Shown: in pieces, positions 41,916-50,422 of the stretch | How positions within the stretch are numbered: position 1 is the first letter of the stretch | How the letters are laid out: every line of letters begins with the position of its first letter | DNA from: Halorubrum sp. BV1 | Lineage (GTDB): Archaea > Halobacteriota > Halobacteria > Halobacteriales > Haloferacaceae | Assembly: GCF_000746205.1 (NCBI RefSeq) | Contig: NZ_JQKV01000002.1 | Coordinates: forward strand, 496,001 to 560,000 | Direction: 5' to 3' | DNA length: 64,000 nt | Translations under genes and position numbers: made by a program | Notes under the pieces: model-generated | The model's database searches: none | What the model was told of the DNA's origin: nothing | Seen by the model: the letters and a program-made list of their open reading frames with translations, nothing else

Positions 41916-42617
41916 TCAAAGCGCCTGCAGGTCGGCCAGACACGCGTCGAGGTCTTTCGTGGACGTCGCGAGAGAGAACTGGTCGACCCGCGCGAGGTCG
42001 GCCGCGTGCTCCCAGAGTTCGCTGTCCTCGATACCGTGAAGGATGACCGCGTTGGGCGTGGGGCTCACGACTCGCATGGCGACGAGCGGTGACTCGCCGC
42101 GGGTGACCCCTGTGAAAACCAGCGCGCGGTTGGTGGATTGGCCGTACAGCCGGTAGAACTCCTCGCTCGACAGCCGCGTTATCGCCTCGATCGAGTTGAT
42201 GACCGTGTGGCCGTTCACGTGGTCTTGATCGCCGCGCACGACCTCCGTAGCCCCCATCGCGTCGTAAAACGCCTCGAGCGACACGGCCGTCGAGTACTCG
42301 CGGAGGTCGTGGACGATGTCGCTCTCGAAGCCCGCCGAGAGCACGCGAGCGTACTGGCGGAGCCGCCCGCCGCCGCGCTGTTCGTCGATGTCGAGGAGGC
42401 CGTCGACGGTGCGCCGCACGACGCCGATGCCGGGGCTCTCGCGGCGGCCGCTCTCGTAGTCGGAGATCACGGAAGAGGAGACGTCGAGCTGGTCTGCGAG
42501 TTCGGTCTGTGAGACGTCGAAGTCGGTCCGCCACTTCCGGAGCGTCGCCCCGGGATCGTCGCTGAGCGTTATTTCGCCGGCGATCCGACGGGAGAGCTCT
42601 TCGCGTGCGTCGCTCAT
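41916..42617 (-). CDS. XRE-type helix-turn-helix regulator with a C-terminal sensory-like domain
   Basis: 233-residue protein. The helix-turn-helix is DVSQTELADQLDVSSSVISD, residues 33-52 or so, of the XRE/Cro class. The remainder (about 75-233) is a mixed alpha/beta domain including TRLSSEEFYRLYGQSTNRAL and ESPLVAMRVVSPTPNAVILHG, conserved in haloarchaeal regulators but of unknown ligand. ATG 42617 is chosen because the frame further upstream is Ser/Pro-rich. It is not next to an obvious target gene. Confidence 0.82.
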   Translation of the reverse strand: MSDAREELSRRIAGEITLSDDPGATLRKWRTDFDVSQTELADQLDVSSSVISDYESGRRESPGIGVVRRTVDGLLDIDEQRGGGRLRQYARVLSAGFESDIVHDLREYSTAVSLEAFYDAMGATEVVRGDQDHVNGHTVINSIEAITRLSSEEFYRLYGQSTNRALVFTGVTRGESPLVAMRVVSPTPNAVILHGIEDSELWEHAADLARVDQFSLATSTKDLDACLADLQAL

Positions 42618-42744
42618 TGGTTCGTCGGACGGTCGAGCGGCGCAAAAGACTACCGAAACGGGGGATTCCGTGGCCGTCGCGTCCGACGGCGGAGACAGCG
42701 AACCGGCGACACAACCCGTCAACGAACGAGCCGCCACACCGACC

Positions 42745-43023
42745 TCACTCCACGTACAGCGAGTAGACGATGACCCCGAATCCGATCGCCGTCAGCAGGC
42801 TGTTGACAGCGATCCCGACGGCGAGGTCGGCTCCGATTATCTGGTGGGACACCCCGCCGACGAGCGCGCCGACGGTGACGGTCCCGAATCCGATACCGAG
42901 TGCGCGAAGCGACCGGTCGCCGGTCCGCCCGTACGCGCGGAGGGCGTAGTAGGTGATGCTGCCACCGAGCACGAGGATGGCGGTCTTTGCGACGATGATG
43001 AGCAGGTCGATATACGTAGTCAT
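42745..43023 (-). CDS. Small three-helix membrane protein coupled to the winged-helix gene
   Basis: 92-residue membrane protein: MTTYIDLLIIVAKTAILVLG, a second helix starting about ALGIGFGTVTVGALVGGVSH and a third ending VIVYSLYVE. ATG 43023 overlaps the stop of the winged-helix regulator (ATGA). Regulator plus small membrane protein pairs of this kind occur in haloarchaea, and the membrane partner may anchor or sense for the regulator; that is inference. Function unknown. Confidence 0.72.
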   Translation of the reverse strand: MTTYIDLLIIVAKTAILVLGGSITYYALRAYGRTGDRSLRALGIGFGTVTVGALVGGVSHQIIGADLAVGIAVNSLLTAIGFGVIVYSLYVE

Positions 43024-43424
43024 GTTTCCTCGCGTAGCTCCGACCACAGGTCGGCCAGGCGTTCATCTCGGGTGCGCTCCGGGCGCGTGAACGACACGTC
43101 GAACTCGCGGCGCTCCGGGTCGCCGTCGTCGTCTGGATTCGCCGAGACGGCGACCGTCACGGACTCGAAGGCCACCGAATACCGCGTCGTGTGTTGTCCG
43201 TCACGGCGGATGTCGGTCGACTCTTCGAGGAGCGAGGCCTCGGTGAGCTGTTCGAGCTTGCGGTAGGTCGTCGACAGCGGGATGTCGCACTCCTCGGAGA
43301 GTTCGCTCGCGGTCTTCGGCTCGGAAAGTGCCGTGACGATCCGCCGCGCGGCGTCGTCGGCCAGCGCGTCGAGCACCTCGTCGACCGACGGAGGAGCCCG
43401 CTCGCGCGGCGGGTTCCGCACCAT
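43020..43424 (-). CDS. ArsR-like winged-helix regulator
   Basis: 134-residue regulator: VDEVLDALADDAARRIVTAL, LSEPKTASELSEECDIPLST, then the wing YRKLEQLTEASLLEESTDIR. A beta-rich C-terminal half contains TTRYSVAFESVTVAVSANPD. ATG 43424 is supported by TTTAAG at 43449-43454, 30 bases upstream. It is divergent from the potassium channel gene and could regulate it. The stop overlaps the start of the small membrane gene. Confidence 0.82.
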   Translation of the reverse strand: MVRNPPRERAPPSVDEVLDALADDAARRIVTALSEPKTASELSEECDIPLSTTYRKLEQLTEASLLEESTDIRRDGQHTTRYSVAFESVTVAVSANPDDDGDPERREFDVSFTRPERTRDERLADLWSELREET

Positions 43425-43532
43425 GTGCCTCCATCGACGCCCGCGAATCTTAAACCCTCGACGTTCGGCCGCGGACGCGGGGCGGGAACGCACACGTCCC
43501 GTTTTAGTGGGTGGGTTCCGTACGGCGATTCG

Positions 43533-45167
43533 ATGGACTCGTGGAAGCGGCGCGTCGTCGGGTACTCCGCGTTCGTCGTTGCCGTCCTGATCGCCAACGC
43601 CTTCGCCTACCGGTGGGGGATGCGGGTGTACGAGAACGACCCGCGCACGCTCGTCGAGTCGCTTCGGTTCTCGGTCGAGATGTTCACAACGACCGGCTTC
43701 GGCGGCGACGCCCCATGGGAGAGCCAACAGCTGAACGCGTACATCGCCGTGATGGATCTGGTCGGGATGGTGCTCCTCATCGGCGCGTTGCCCGTCGTCG
43801 TGACCCCGCTCCTCCAAGAGGCGTTCTCGACGACGGTCCCCCGCGCGGTCGACGACGGCCTCACGGACCACGTCGTGGTCTGTGCCGACACCACACGGTC
43901 TGACGCGCTGCTCACTGAGTTCGCCTCGGGGTCGATCCCGTACGTCGTCGTCGAGCCCGACTCCGACCGCGCGGTGGCGCTGTACGAAGACGATCACGAC
44001 GTGATCCGCGCCGACCCCGAGTCAACCGACGGGCTGCAGCGCGCGAACCTGACGAGCGCTCGGGCGCTCGTCACCGACGTGTCAGATCAGGTCGACGCGA
44101 GCATCGTGCTCGCCGCCAAGGAGATCTCGTCCGACATTCGCGTCATCAGCGTCGTCGAGAACCCCGACCGCGAGCGGTACCACCGGCTCGCCGGCGTGGA
44201 CGAAGTGCTCTCCCCGCGCTCGCTACTCGGCGAGAGCCTCGCCGCGAAGGTGACGACCGCGGTGCATACAGACCTCGATGAGGCGGTCCCGATCGGGGAT
44301 TCGCTTCGGCTCGCGGAGGTGTCTATCCACCACGGGAGCGGGCTCGCCGGGACGACGCTCACCAACAGCGGCATCGGCGCGCGAACCGGCGTCAACGTGA
44401 TCGGAGCGTGGTTCAACGGGGAGTTCGAGGCCGCGCCGACGCCGGACGCGACGCTGTCGGCGGGGACCGTGCTCTTGGTCTCCGGACGCGAGGACCAACT
44501 CGAACGGCTCGTCGACATGAGCAACTCCTCGACCCGTCGGTTCGGTGCCGGCGAGACGGTCGTCGTCGGCTACGGACAGGTTGGGCGCGCGGTCACGGCA
44601 GTCCTGACCGACGCCGGCATTCCGGTGACGGTCGTCGACGAGAGTGACGCAGAGGGCGTCGACGTGGTCGGTGACGCGACCGATCCGGAGACGCTCTCCG
44701 CTGCCGGTATTGAGGACGCACAAACGGCCGTGCTCGCGCTTCCCGACGACACGGTGGCGGAGTTCACGACGCTCGTCGCCCGCGATCTGGCACCGAACGT
44801 CGAGATCCTCGCGCGGGTCGAAGAGAGCGAAAGCGTCCCGAAGATGCACCGCGCTGGTGCCGACTACGTGCTCGCGCTCGCGACGGTGACCGGGCGGCTG
44901 TGTGCGTCACGCGTCCTCGACGACCGTGACGTGCTCTCGCTCGACACCCATGTCGAGGTGATCCAGAGCGCGGCACCGCGGCTGGCCGGGAAGACCGTCG
45001 CCGAGGCGGACGTTCGCGAGACGACCGGGTGCAGCGTCATCGCGATCGAGCGGGACGACGAGACGATCACCGACATCGGACCCGACACGCGCTTCGTCGC
45101 CGGCGACGAGGTCGTCGTGGTCGGCACCGACGACGGGATTCGCGCGTTCGAGCAGCAGTTCGCGTGA
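43533..45167 (+). CDS. Potassium channel with two TrkA-N/TrkA-C (RCK) modules
   Basis: 544-residue channel subunit. Two membrane helices (GYSAFVVAVLIANAFAYRWG and IAVMDLVGMVLLIGALPVVV) flank a pore loop whose filter reads TTTGFGG instead of the usual T-V-G-Y-G. The first RCK module (about 108-325) lacks a clean nucleotide motif: DHVVVCADTTRSDALLTEF. The second (about 345-544) has ETVVVVGYGQVGRAVTAVLT, a G-x-G-x-x-G fold for NAD(H) or nucleotide, plus a TrkA-C end. It should set K+ flux, central to osmotic balance. ATG 43533 lies 30 bases after TTTTAG. Confidence 0.9.
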   Translation: MDSWKRRVVGYSAFVVAVLIANAFAYRWGMRVYENDPRTLVESLRFSVEMFTTTGFGGDAPWESQQLNAYIAVMDLVGMVLLIGALPVVVTPLLQEAFSTTVPRAVDDGLTDHVVVCADTTRSDALLTEFASGSIPYVVVEPDSDRAVALYEDDHDVIRADPESTDGLQRANLTSARALVTDVSDQVDASIVLAAKEISSDIRVISVVENPDRERYHRLAGVDEVLSPRSLLGESLAAKVTTAVHTDLDEAVPIGDSLRLAEVSIHHGSGLAGTTLTNSGIGARTGVNVIGAWFNGEFEAAPTPDATLSAGTVLLVSGREDQLERLVDMSNSSTRRFGAGETVVVGYGQVGRAVTAVLTDAGIPVTVVDESDAEGVDVVGDATDPETLSAAGIEDAQTAVLALPDDTVAEFTTLVARDLAPNVEILARVEESESVPKMHRAGADYVLALATVTGRLCASRVLDDRDVLSLDTHVEVIQSAAPRLAGKTVAEADVRETTGCSVIAIERDDETITDIGPDTRFVAGDEVVVVGTDDGIRAFEQQFA

Positions 45168-45218
45168 CGACGGCCGGTTCGCGTGACGACAGATGGTTTG
45201 CGTGACGACGGCCGGTTC
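45162..45218. repeat. Three 19-bp tandem repeats spanning the stop codon of the K+ channel gene
   Basis: GCGTGACGACGGCCGGTTC at 45162-45180 and 45200-45218, with a variant at 45181-45199. The first copy contains the real stop TGA. Because 19 is not a multiple of three, the TGA copies fall in all three reading frames. Confidence 0.75.
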
Positions 45219-45299
45219 GTGCCGCGTCGGCGGCGAGACAGGCCGTATAGCCCGGTGCGAGTCGAACGGTTCAAGTATTCGCTGGCTGTTCGTCTCTGT

Positions 45300-45671
45300 A
45301 TGAAAGACCAAGGACGCTCCACGCGCAAGCGCACGGGCGGACGACTCAAGCACGCCGCGAACAAGAAGCGCCACCAGCTCGGCCGCGAGCCCGCCGAGAC
45401 GACCGTCGGTGAGACCCGGGTCCAGTACATCGACTCCCGCGGCACCGAGACGAAGGTCCGCGCGCTCTCGACGAACGTCGCGCAGGTCGCCGACGACGGT
45501 GCGGTCAGCGAGGCCACGATCGAAAACGTCGTCGAGAACCCCTCGAACGTCAACTACGCCCGCCGGAACATCGTCACGAAGGGCGCTATCATCGAGACGT
45601 CCGCCGGCCGCGCCCGCGTCACCTCCCGTCCCGGCCAGACCGGACAGGTCAACGCCGTCCTCGTCGAGTAG
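45300..45671 (+). CDS. rps8e: 30S ribosomal protein S8e
   Basis: Archaeal/eukaryotic small-subunit protein eS8, 123 residues. The basic N-terminus QGRSTRKRTGGRLKHAANKK and the later ETKVRALSTNVAQV, NYARRNIVTKGAIIETSAGRAR and SRPGQTGQVNAVLVE are those of the family. ATG 45300 follows an AAGTATTCG box about 30 bases upstream. The RNase HII gene follows within 70 bases on the same strand. Confidence 0.96.
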   Translation: MKDQGRSTRKRTGGRLKHAANKKRHQLGREPAETTVGETRVQYIDSRGTETKVRALSTNVAQVADDGAVSEATIENVVENPSNVNYARRNIVTKGAIIETSAGRARVTSRPGQTGQVNAVLVE

Positions 45672-45738
45672 CTACCCCCGTCGGACGCGCTCGACCGCTT
45701 TCTGAACGTATTTATTCTTCAGCGACGACCACCGACGC

Positions 45739-46509
45739 GTGTATCTCGGCGTCGACGAGGCCGGCAAGGGACCCGTGCTCGGACCGATGGTGGCCGCGGC
45801 GGTACTCGCGGATCCGGCGCACCTGCCGGCGGACGTGGACGACTCGAAGCGCCTCTCGTCCGACCGGCGCGAAGCGATAGACGCCGGGCTCGCGGCACTC
45901 GATACGGTCGCGATCGGCGTCGCGTTCGTCGAGCCGGACGAGATCGACCGCCCAGACACTGATATGAACACGCTCACCGTGCGCGCCCAAGCGCGAGCGA
46001 CACGAACCGCCCTCTCGGGAGCCGTCGCGGCCGACTGCGACGAGCCGATCCGCGTCGTCGCCGACGCGGGCGACACCAGCGAGGAGCGGTTCGCGCGGCG
46101 GCTGCGCGAGTTCGTCGACGGGGACGGCGGTGCGGGCGACGGTGGTACAGACGACGACGGTGCGGGCGACGGCGGCGCGGACCGGACGGACGCGATCCCA
46201 GAAGCCGGTGCGGCGCTGCCGTCCGTCGATGTCACCGCCGCACACGGAGCCGACGCGGACGACCCCGTCGTCGGCGCTGCGAGCGTCGTCGCGAAGGTGT
46301 CCCGCGACGAACGAATGGCCGCGATCGATGCCGAGTACACCGAGTACGCCGACCTCGGCAGCGGCTATCCGAGCGACCCGACGACCCGGTCGTTCCTCCG
46401 CGAGTACGTGGCCGACACCGGCGACGTCCCCGACTGTGCCCGCCGGTCGTGGGCGACCTGTGACGACCTGCTCGCCGCCGCCGAGCAGTCGGCGTTAGAC
46501 GAGTTCTGA
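45739..46509 (+). CDS. rnhB: Ribonuclease HII
   Basis: Endonuclease that cleaves the RNA strand of RNA-DNA hybrids and removes embedded ribonucleotides. Active-site motif YLGVDEAGKGPVLGPMVAAA gives the first Asp-Glu pair; VVADAGDTSEERF and the later GADADDPVVGAASVVAKVSR supply the remaining acidic and Lys residues. A Gly/Asp-rich loop of about 35 residues (starting DGDGGAGDGG) is inserted between them, so the length is 256. The start is GTG 45739. Confidence 0.94.
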   Translation: MYLGVDEAGKGPVLGPMVAAAVLADPAHLPADVDDSKRLSSDRREAIDAGLAALDTVAIGVAFVEPDEIDRPDTDMNTLTVRAQARATRTALSGAVAADCDEPIRVVADAGDTSEERFARRLREFVDGDGGAGDGGTDDDGAGDGGADRTDAIPEAGAALPSVDVTAAHGADADDPVVGAASVVAKVSRDERMAAIDAEYTEYADLGSGYPSDPTTRSFLREYVADTGDVPDCARRSWATCDDLLAAAEQSALDEF

Positions 46510-46529
46510 CGGCGACGTAAGCCGCCGCG

Positions 46530-47003
46530 CTACAGGAGGAATCCCTTGAACGCGTTGATCACCGCCCACTTTATCTGCTCGACCGTCTGGCCGTCCTCCC
46601 CGGTGATGACGATGTCGTCGTTAGCGACCGCGTCGCGGAACGCGCGAGCCGGGTTGTCGGCCGCGGTGAGACGTTCTATCGTCTTACGGTCGGTGGTTAT
46701 CTTCCGGACCGCGTCGTCGTCGGCGCTCTCGGAGAGGTCCGTGATGCGGTTCCGGTCGTCTATCGTCATCGAGTACGTGATCACGGAGTCACCGTCCTCG
46801 ATGTAGATGTTGCTCGTCCCGGCGATGCTGACCGGACCGAGGTCGACGCTGTCGGCGTGTTCGTTGTACGTCGGGACCATCTCCTCCAGCGCCTCGTACA
46901 GGTCCGCGTCGCCACCGGAAGGCTGTGCGACCGCGCCACCGGTGACGGCACCGACGGCTACCACCGCGACGACGAGAACGGTCAGAGTGCGTGTGCGCCT
47001 CAT
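46530..47003 (-). CDS. Secreted or membrane-anchored haloarchaeal protein, function unknown
   Basis: 157 residues with an N-terminal signal peptide (MRRTRTLTVLVVAVVAVGAV, then a small-residue cleavage region TGGAVAQ). The mature part is an acidic alpha/beta protein with SNIYIEDGDSVITYSMTIDD and an end KWAVINAFKGFLL. No known domain is recognised. ATG 47003 follows a TATATACTT box about 30 bases upstream and a TCCTGG stretch just before the start. It is the last gene on its strand before the convergent rnhB. Confidence 0.72.
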   Translation of the reverse strand: MRRTRTLTVLVVAVVAVGAVTGGAVAQPSGGDADLYEALEEMVPTYNEHADSVDLGPVSIAGTSNIYIEDGDSVITYSMTIDDRNRITDLSESADDDAVRKITTDRKTIERLTAADNPARAFRDAVANDDIVITGEDGQTVEQIKWAVINAFKGFLL

Positions 47004-47112
47004 TCCAGGAGGGAGGCGACGCAAGTATATAATATACTGCACCGGGCTGGGCGGACCGGGACGGCCGCGAACGCTGACCGAGCGAAACCGCGCTTGCCGA
47101 CCGCGTACCGAT

Positions 47113-47817
47113 TCAGAACAGCCCGGACGCGAGCCCGCCGACCGTGCCGACGAACGCCTCCCAGACCGAAAATCCGGTGGCCATCGAGAGCACGGTGTCG
47201 GCACCGAAGAAGGTGAAGAGCAGCGCGGATCCGAAGTGCGCGAGTCGCATGTCGAACCGGCCGGCGAAGGTCGAGAACAGGTACGCGTTCGCGAGGCTCA
47301 CCGGGATGATGGCGAGCATCTCGCCGGCCCAGATCGCCGACGTCGCGCCGTACTGCACCGCGAGCCCGATCGTGACAAGCTGCGTCTTGTCGCCGAACTC
47401 ACCGGTCGCGGTAAGAAGGAAGATGGGAAAGAAGCCGCCGAGCGACTCCGAGTAGCGGTCGAGGCTTCCCGGTAGCGAGAGGTCGTCGAACGCGGCGAGT
47501 CCGCCGTCGGTCCGCTCTGCGTCCCCGAACCCGGAGTTGCGGACGGGCGCGGACCGATACAGGAGGACCGCGAAGGCAAAGAACAGCACCGCGGTCACCG
47601 CGTCGAGCGCGAGCGGTGGCAACGCGGCCTGAAGCGCCCGACCGAACGCGATCTCGACGGCGGTCCAGCCAGCGAACGCCGACCCCGCGGCCGCGACGAC
47701 GACCTTCGGGTCGTATCGCGTCGCGAGCCCGGCGATCATCAACTGGACCTTCTCGCCCGGAAGCACCGCGAGCTGTGCGGCGAAGGCGACCACGACGATC
47801 TCCGCGTACCCCGTCAT
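47113..47817 (-). CDS. TMEM165/GDT1-family (UPF0016) cation transporter
   Basis: 234 residues in two halves of three membrane helices each. The family transports Mn2+ or Ca2+ in exchange for protons. The second motif is canonical: TGEFGDKTQLVTIGLA (E-x-G-D-K-T). The first is degenerate: AVLPGEKVQLMIAGLA, with the leading Glu and the Thr lost. An acidic loop of about 35 residues joins the halves. ATG 47817 overlaps the stop of the DtxR-type regulator (ATGA), so the regulator most probably controls this gene; manganese homeostasis is inferred. Confidence 0.85.
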   Translation of the reverse strand: MTGYAEIVVVAFAAQLAVLPGEKVQLMIAGLATRYDPKVVVAAAGSAFAGWTAVEIAFGRALQAALPPLALDAVTAVLFFAFAVLLYRSAPVRNSGFGDAERTDGGLAAFDDLSLPGSLDRYSESLGGFFPIFLLTATGEFGDKTQLVTIGLAVQYGATSAIWAGEMLAIIPVSLANAYLFSTFAGRFDMRLAHFGSALLFTFFGADTVLSMATGFSVWEAFVGTVGGLASGLF

Positions 47818-48518
47818 GCGCCTCCCGCCTCCACGCCGTCGTCGGCTCCGGCGGCCTCCGGCGGCCGCGCGACGTGAACGCGCTCGGCGACCGCCTCGGG
47901 CAGGTCGTGTTCGGCCTCGTCTTCGGTCCTGACCGTCACCATCCCGAACGACGTGACGTCGACGACGTCGACGGTCGTCTCCGGTGTGATGCCCGCGTCG
48001 AAGAGGAACTCCAGAACGTCTCGGTCGCGGTCGCTCACCCGGGTGACCGTCGCCCGCGATCCCGGTTCGAGCGAGGCGAGCACCGCGGTCCCGGACGTCT
48101 CGGGCGTAGACAGGTCTGCGGGCGGGATCGGATCGCCGTGGGGGTCAGCGGTCGGGTAATCGAGCGTGCGCTCCACCCGGCGGGTGAACTCCTCGCTGAC
48201 GTGGTGTTCGAGCGCGTCGGCCTCGTCGTGGACCTCGCTCGGCTCGTATCCCAGCTGTTCGGAGAGGAACGCCTCGATGAGCCGGTGGCGGCGGACGACT
48301 TCGAGCGCGGCGACCTCGCCTGCCGGCGTGAGTTCCGCGCCCGCGTACTTCTCGCGGGTGAGGAGACCGCGGTCCGAGAGCGTTCCGAGCATGCTCGTGA
48401 CGGTCGCCGGGGCCTTCCCGAGCGCCTCCGCGATCGCCGAGGTGGAGACGGGCGGTCCCGTCCGGGACTCGATCCGGTGGATCGCCTTGAGATAGTCTTC
48501 GACGGTGTCGGTCGGCAT
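47814..48518 (-). CDS. DtxR/MntR-type metal-dependent regulator
   Basis: 234 residues. Winged helix VEDYLKAIHRIES... VSTSAIAEALGKAPATVTSM, dimerization region with RRHRLIEAFLSEQLGYEPSE and HDEADALEHHVSEEF, and a C-terminal FeoA/SH3-like domain (about 150-225). Metal-site residues point to manganese type: Asp8 stands where B. subtilis MntR has Asp8 and DtxR has Met10, and Asp replaces the DtxR Cys102. ATG 48518 (MPTDTVEDYLKAI) is chosen. It is coupled to the TMEM165-type gene and preceded by a perfect palindrome. Confidence 0.9.
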   Translation of the reverse strand: MPTDTVEDYLKAIHRIESRTGPPVSTSAIAEALGKAPATVTSMLGTLSDRGLLTREKYAGAELTPAGEVAALEVVRRHRLIEAFLSEQLGYEPSEVHDEADALEHHVSEEFTRRVERTLDYPTADPHGDPIPPADLSTPETSGTAVLASLEPGSRATVTRVSDRDRDVLEFLFDAGITPETTVDVVDVTSFGMVTVRTEDEAEHDLPEAVAERVHVARPPEAAGADDGVEAGGA

Positions 48519-48523
48519 ACTCG

Positions 48524-48541
48524 GTTTAGACTGGTCTAAAC
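48524..48541. promoter_or_regulatory. Perfect palindromic operator of the DtxR/MntR operon
   Basis: GTTTAGACTGGTCTAAAC: 8-bp perfect arms with a 2-base centre, ending 6 bases before the ATG (48518) and just downstream of a CTATTAG TATA-like stretch. It has the size and style of DtxR/MntR boxes. A repressor bound here would cover the transcription start. The 267 bases from 48542 to 48808 show no other gene or strong structure. Confidence 0.7.
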
Positions 48542-48808
48542 TAATAGTTTGTCGGTTGGGCACTCATAATCGTGGGTGATCGATTCTCGTCGGGGACACT
48601 CCGGCGATCGGACACAGCACGGCGGGGTCTCCGACGGCGCAGTGACCTCACGGGAGCAGGGAGAGCCGGCCGCGAACAGCGCGACAGTGAGTCGACCACG
48701 GACGGCGGAGGGGAGGACGCGAAACAGCGAAGCCAACAAAAATCGGTCAGCGGTCGATCCGGACCGACGGGAGCGGGTGTGCGGTGCGGGCGCGTCCCGA
48801 ACGGGACC

Positions 48809-50422
48809 TCACCGGATCGTGAGCAGCCGACGGAGGATGTCGCCGTAGGCAGGGCGGGTGATCAACACGCCGATCAGCACGCCGAGGATGGTGAAGATCG
48901 CGAACCCGGAGAGGTCGCCGAGCGAGAGCACCATGAGCGGCGACATCGCGACGATGGTCGTCGCGGCGGCCGCTCCGATGACCCAGAACGCGCGGCGGAA
49001 CCGAGAGTCGAACACCGTCCGAGAGTTCACCTCGCCCTCGCTCATCACCTCGTCTGCGATGATCACGAGGTCGTCGACGCCGGTCCCGACCACGGCGATG
49101 AACCCGGCTATCACCGCGAGTTCGAGCGGGTAGCTCAGGAGCGCTGCGAACCCGAGGAGCGCGTACACCTCGGCGAGCGCCGTCACGATCATCGGGAGCG
49201 CCACCGCGGGCTCGCGGTAGCGGAGGAACACCATGCCCGCGACCGCGAACACCGCGAGGATACCGGTCACGAGCGAGTAGTTCTTGTAGCTTTCACCCTG
49301 CGCGGCCGAGATGGTGCTCGACGTGCCCTGTCCGCTGATGTCCAACTCGGCGGGCAGCGCACCGGCGCGCAGGTTGACGGAGATGGTCTCCGCGGTCGCG
49401 AAGTCGCCGGTCGTCAGCTGGAAGCTCCCCGTGTCTGCCCACGCGCCGTTCGCCATGCTGGCGGCGAGGTCCGGATCCATCCCGAAGGAGTTGACGACTT
49501 CATCGTCGACGGTGAGGAGGAGACACGGGTTCCGATCCCCGTTTACCGCCTCGATCTCGCCGGTCTCCGAGTTGTACCCGCACCGGTCGGCCTCCGTCTG
49601 ATACGCCGACTGGAACCCGCGGTCGGTGACCGCCTGCTGGAACACCGCCGCCGGCGACTGCTCGCCGCCTGCCGCGGTGTTCCGGACCGTGACCGGCACG
49701 TACGACTGCGTCGTCCTCTCCCGCTGCGTGGCCGTGCCGATGTTCTCGAAGTCGTCTTGGATCAACACCGCTTCTTGGACCGCGGTGCCGTTGTCGGTCG
49801 GGTAGGCGATGTCGATCTGGACCGTCCCTCGCTCTTGGAGAAGCGAGACGACGTCCTCTCGACCCTCGCCGGGCACTTCGACGAGCATGAAGTGCCGTCC
49901 GGTTATCGACTGGACCTGCTGGACGCTCCCGCCAGACAGGCCCGCCTCGTTGATCTTACCTTGGATGATCTCTTGGGCGAGATCCCGCGTCTCAGCGGTC
50001 ACGCCCGGCCGCACATCCTCGTACGCGTACCCCGCCGCGTCCATCGCCGCGCGGAACTGGTCTTCGCTCACGGAGGCGTCCGTGACCTCGATCTGCCGCG
50101 CGTCGTCTTCGACGTACGTGCCGACGTTGCGAGCGCCGGTGTCGTCGAGCTCCGCGGCGACGGCCTCCTCGGCGGTCACGGGGTCGTCACCGGCGAAGTC
50201 GACGCCGGTCGCGGTGTAGCCGAGGAGCGGGGCGCGGACGCGCGTCCCGCCGGCCAGATCGAGCCCGTACTGGAGGTTCGTGATCCCCTGGTCGACCTCG
50301 CTCGCGTTCTCGCCCGGCGCGGTCTGCGGGCCGAACTGGGGCGCGAACAGCGCCACGGTCGCGCCGAGCACGACGACGACCAAGAGCAGGATGCGCCAGT
50401 TCTTCTTGACCGGTTCGAGCAT
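48809..50422 (-). CDS. secD: Protein translocase subunit SecD
   Basis: Membrane protein that assists Sec-dependent export, using ion gradients. Its 537 residues comprise one N-terminal helix (WRILLLVVVVLGATVALFA), a large external P1 domain (about 40-330) with LQYGLDLAGGTRV and a conserved GQGTSSTISAAQGESYKNY, then five membrane helices including VIAGFIAVVGTGVDDLVIIADE. SecF lies directly upstream; the secD ATG shares one base with the secF stop (TAATG). Order secF-secD is the common archaeal arrangement. Confidence 0.95.
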   Translation of the reverse strand: MLEPVKKNWRILLLVVVVLGATVALFAPQFGPQTAPGENASEVDQGITNLQYGLDLAGGTRVRAPLLGYTATGVDFAGDDPVTAEEAVAAELDDTGARNVGTYVEDDARQIEVTDASVSEDQFRAAMDAAGYAYEDVRPGVTAETRDLAQEIIQGKINEAGLSGGSVQQVQSITGRHFMLVEVPGEGREDVVSLLQERGTVQIDIAYPTDNGTAVQEAVLIQDDFENIGTATQRERTTQSYVPVTVRNTAAGGEQSPAAVFQQAVTDRGFQSAYQTEADRCGYNSETGEIEAVNGDRNPCLLLTVDDEVVNSFGMDPDLAASMANGAWADTGSFQLTTGDFATAETISVNLRAGALPAELDISGQGTSSTISAAQGESYKNYSLVTGILAVFAVAGMVFLRYREPAVALPMIVTALAEVYALLGFAALLSYPLELAVIAGFIAVVGTGVDDLVIIADEVMSEGEVNSRTVFDSRFRRAFWVIGAAAATTIVAMSPLMVLSLGDLSGFAIFTILGVLIGVLITRPAYGDILRRLLTIR

